Shown one piece after another: positions 63,130-64,000 of a stretch of DNA of 64,000 nucleotides. A program made the translations under genes and the position numbers. How positions within the stretch are numbered: the stretch's first letter is position 1; every line of letters starts with the position of its first letter. The notes under the pieces were generated by a model that saw only the letters and a list, made by a program, of their open reading frames with translations, was not told the origin of the DNA and ran no database searches. The DNA comes from Bartonella machadoae (GTDB taxonomy: Bacteria; Pseudomonadota; Alphaproteobacteria; Rhizobiales; Rhizobiaceae), in contig NZ_CP087114.1 of the NCBI RefSeq assembly GCF_022559585.1, forward strand, positions 1,818,501 through 1,882,500, read 5' to 3'.

Positions 63130-63535
63130 GCCATTGAGTTTCTCATTCACACGCTTGCTTTAAAGAAGCATCTCTTAAAGAGCACCCAAACCCATTTCAC
63201 GCCGCCCATGGATGATATATAGGGATGATATATCGATAAATCCACTGAGCACCACCATCTTTACGTTTGTGCAGTAATAAACCGGCACTATCATACTATT
63301 TACCAACCTCCAATGTTGCGGCAACCCTTGGTATTTAAACAATTCATAAAAGATATTTTTACTCCTTTCTTTTCTATTTTTTATCCACACAATAATCCCA
63401 CTTGTGGCGTGCAAGGGGATGATTTTGATTGCTTCAACATAAGCACGTTTGAAATAAGAGAATCTCAGGATATTCGAAACTCTCATTCAACATGCAAAAC
63501 GATAAATTATTTTCATAAATCAATATGTTGTATTT
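63130..63535 (-). pseudogene. Decayed integrase 5' fragment (copy 8)
   Basis: The minus strand carries the upstream tail (IQHIDL-stop near 63513-63530), GAATATCCTGAGATTCTC, a GTGTGGATAAAAAATAG leader end and AGGAGT. Codons from the lost start near 63355 read to GRREMGLGAL near 63175-63190 and LKQACE near 63150, interrupted by stops, frameshifts and a short duplication around GATGATATAT (63209-63231). It lies between the metallophosphoesterase and transporter genes. Confidence 0.85.
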
Positions 63536-63609
63536 TATAGGATGCGTGTACTCTGTATTATCATCCAAAAATACAATGCTTTACACTATCAAACAATTGA
63601 GAAAAATTT

Positions 63610-64000
63610 TTATATAAAAGGAACAACCGTTGTACCGAGAGGCAACTTCGCCTCCTCTTCAGGCTCGACATGAATAGAAACACGCACATTATCAAATTCT
63701 TTTTGCAGAACATCTTCAATTTTATCGCAAATCTGATGTGCCTCTCCGACCGACATTGCGGCTGGTACAACCAAATGAAACTCTATAAAAGTCACTCTAC
63801 CAGCAACACGTGTAAGCAAATCATGGACTTCAAGTGCACCCTGTGCATTTGCAGAAATAAGCTCACGAATCCGCATCGTTTCATTCAATTCAACTCCAAC
63901 ATCCATAAGCCCTTGAACGGCACTGTTAATCACCTTCCAGCCCTGCAAAAGAATATTAATGGCAATAATGATTGCTAAAATCGGATCCAAGATATTCCAT
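63610..64000 (-). CDS. Cation diffusion facilitator transporter, C-terminal part (runs off the window)
   Basis: The readable 130 residues begin WNILDPILAIIIAINILLQGWKV, the final membrane helices with the conserved DP of CDF proteins. They continue into the cytoplasmic CDF dimer domain (ALEVHDLLTRVAGRVTFIEFHLVVPAAMSVGEAHQICDKIEDVL), ending VHVEPEEE-like and VVPFI. CDF proteins export Zn2+, Fe2+ or other divalent cations by proton exchange (FieF/YiiP type). The 5' part lies beyond position 64000, so the start and metal-site residues in early helices are not seen. Confidence 0.88.
   Translation of the reverse strand, partial: WNILDPILAIIIAINILLQGWKVINSAVQGLMDVGVELNETMRIRELISANAQGALEVHDLLTRVAGRVTFIEFHLVVPAAMSVGEAHQICDKIEDVLQKEFDNVRVSIHVEPEEEAKLPLGTTVVPFI

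Overview
The window looks like chromosome from an AT-rich alphaproteobacterium of the order Rhizobiales, most likely Bartonella (rodent- or cat-type lineage; species not determined). Basis: low GC; rhizobial neighbourhoods such as trxB-lsrB, greA-lpcC, lgt/methyltransferase/pgeF, petABC next to trmL and MoxR/DUF58/DUF4159; BA14K and DUF1460 proteins; and large spacers full of decayed mobile DNA. No rRNA, tRNA or CRISPR array was recognised.

Layout. Positions 1-11.8 kb are an integrated, phage/plasmid-like element read on the minus strand: tyrosine integrase, AlpA-type regulator, broken toprim primase, DUF3987 replication protein, a single-chain Type ISP-like restriction-modification enzyme (1655 aa), and a hexapeptide-repeat protein. 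The restriction gene sits between two ~225 bp imperfect inverted repeats that carry TTTTGTC iterations and a C/G homopolymer. Positions 11.76-12.85 kb hold a broken gene followed by a divergent integrase fragment. From 13.4 kb on, the window is a normal core chromosome: DUF1460 lipoprotein, carB, cspA, aspartate aminotransferase, trxB-lsrB, trkH, greA-lpcC, uvrB, a two-component system, ubiK, lgt-methyltransferase-pgeF, prs, a HerA-like ATPase, rplY-pth, an L,D-transpeptidase, ychF, petABC (cytochrome bc1), trmL, cca, a four-gene MoxR operon, a metallophosphoesterase and the end of a cation diffusion facilitator.

Two patterns tie the non-genic DNA together. First, the 5' end of the integrase gene plus its upstream leader recurs seven more times as decayed fragments (12.6, 18.8, 31.6, 45.2, 51.8, 52.9 and 63.2 kb), in both orientations and always in spacers. 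At six of the eight copies the conserved block starts inside the last codons of an upstream reading frame ending x-I-D(-L)-stop, so the ancestral unit was a gene plus leader plus integrase. Second, directly downstream of the LsrB/VtlR-type regulator gene, on the same strand, there is a ~110 nt promoter-to-terminator unit with CUCCCA and UUCCC motifs. It is a good candidate for an AbcR-family (alpha-r15) small RNA.

Start codons were moved from the longest possible start wherever a Shine-Dalgarno site or signal peptide favoured an internal codon; these cases are stated. Family names come from motif recognition by eye, not from a database search.
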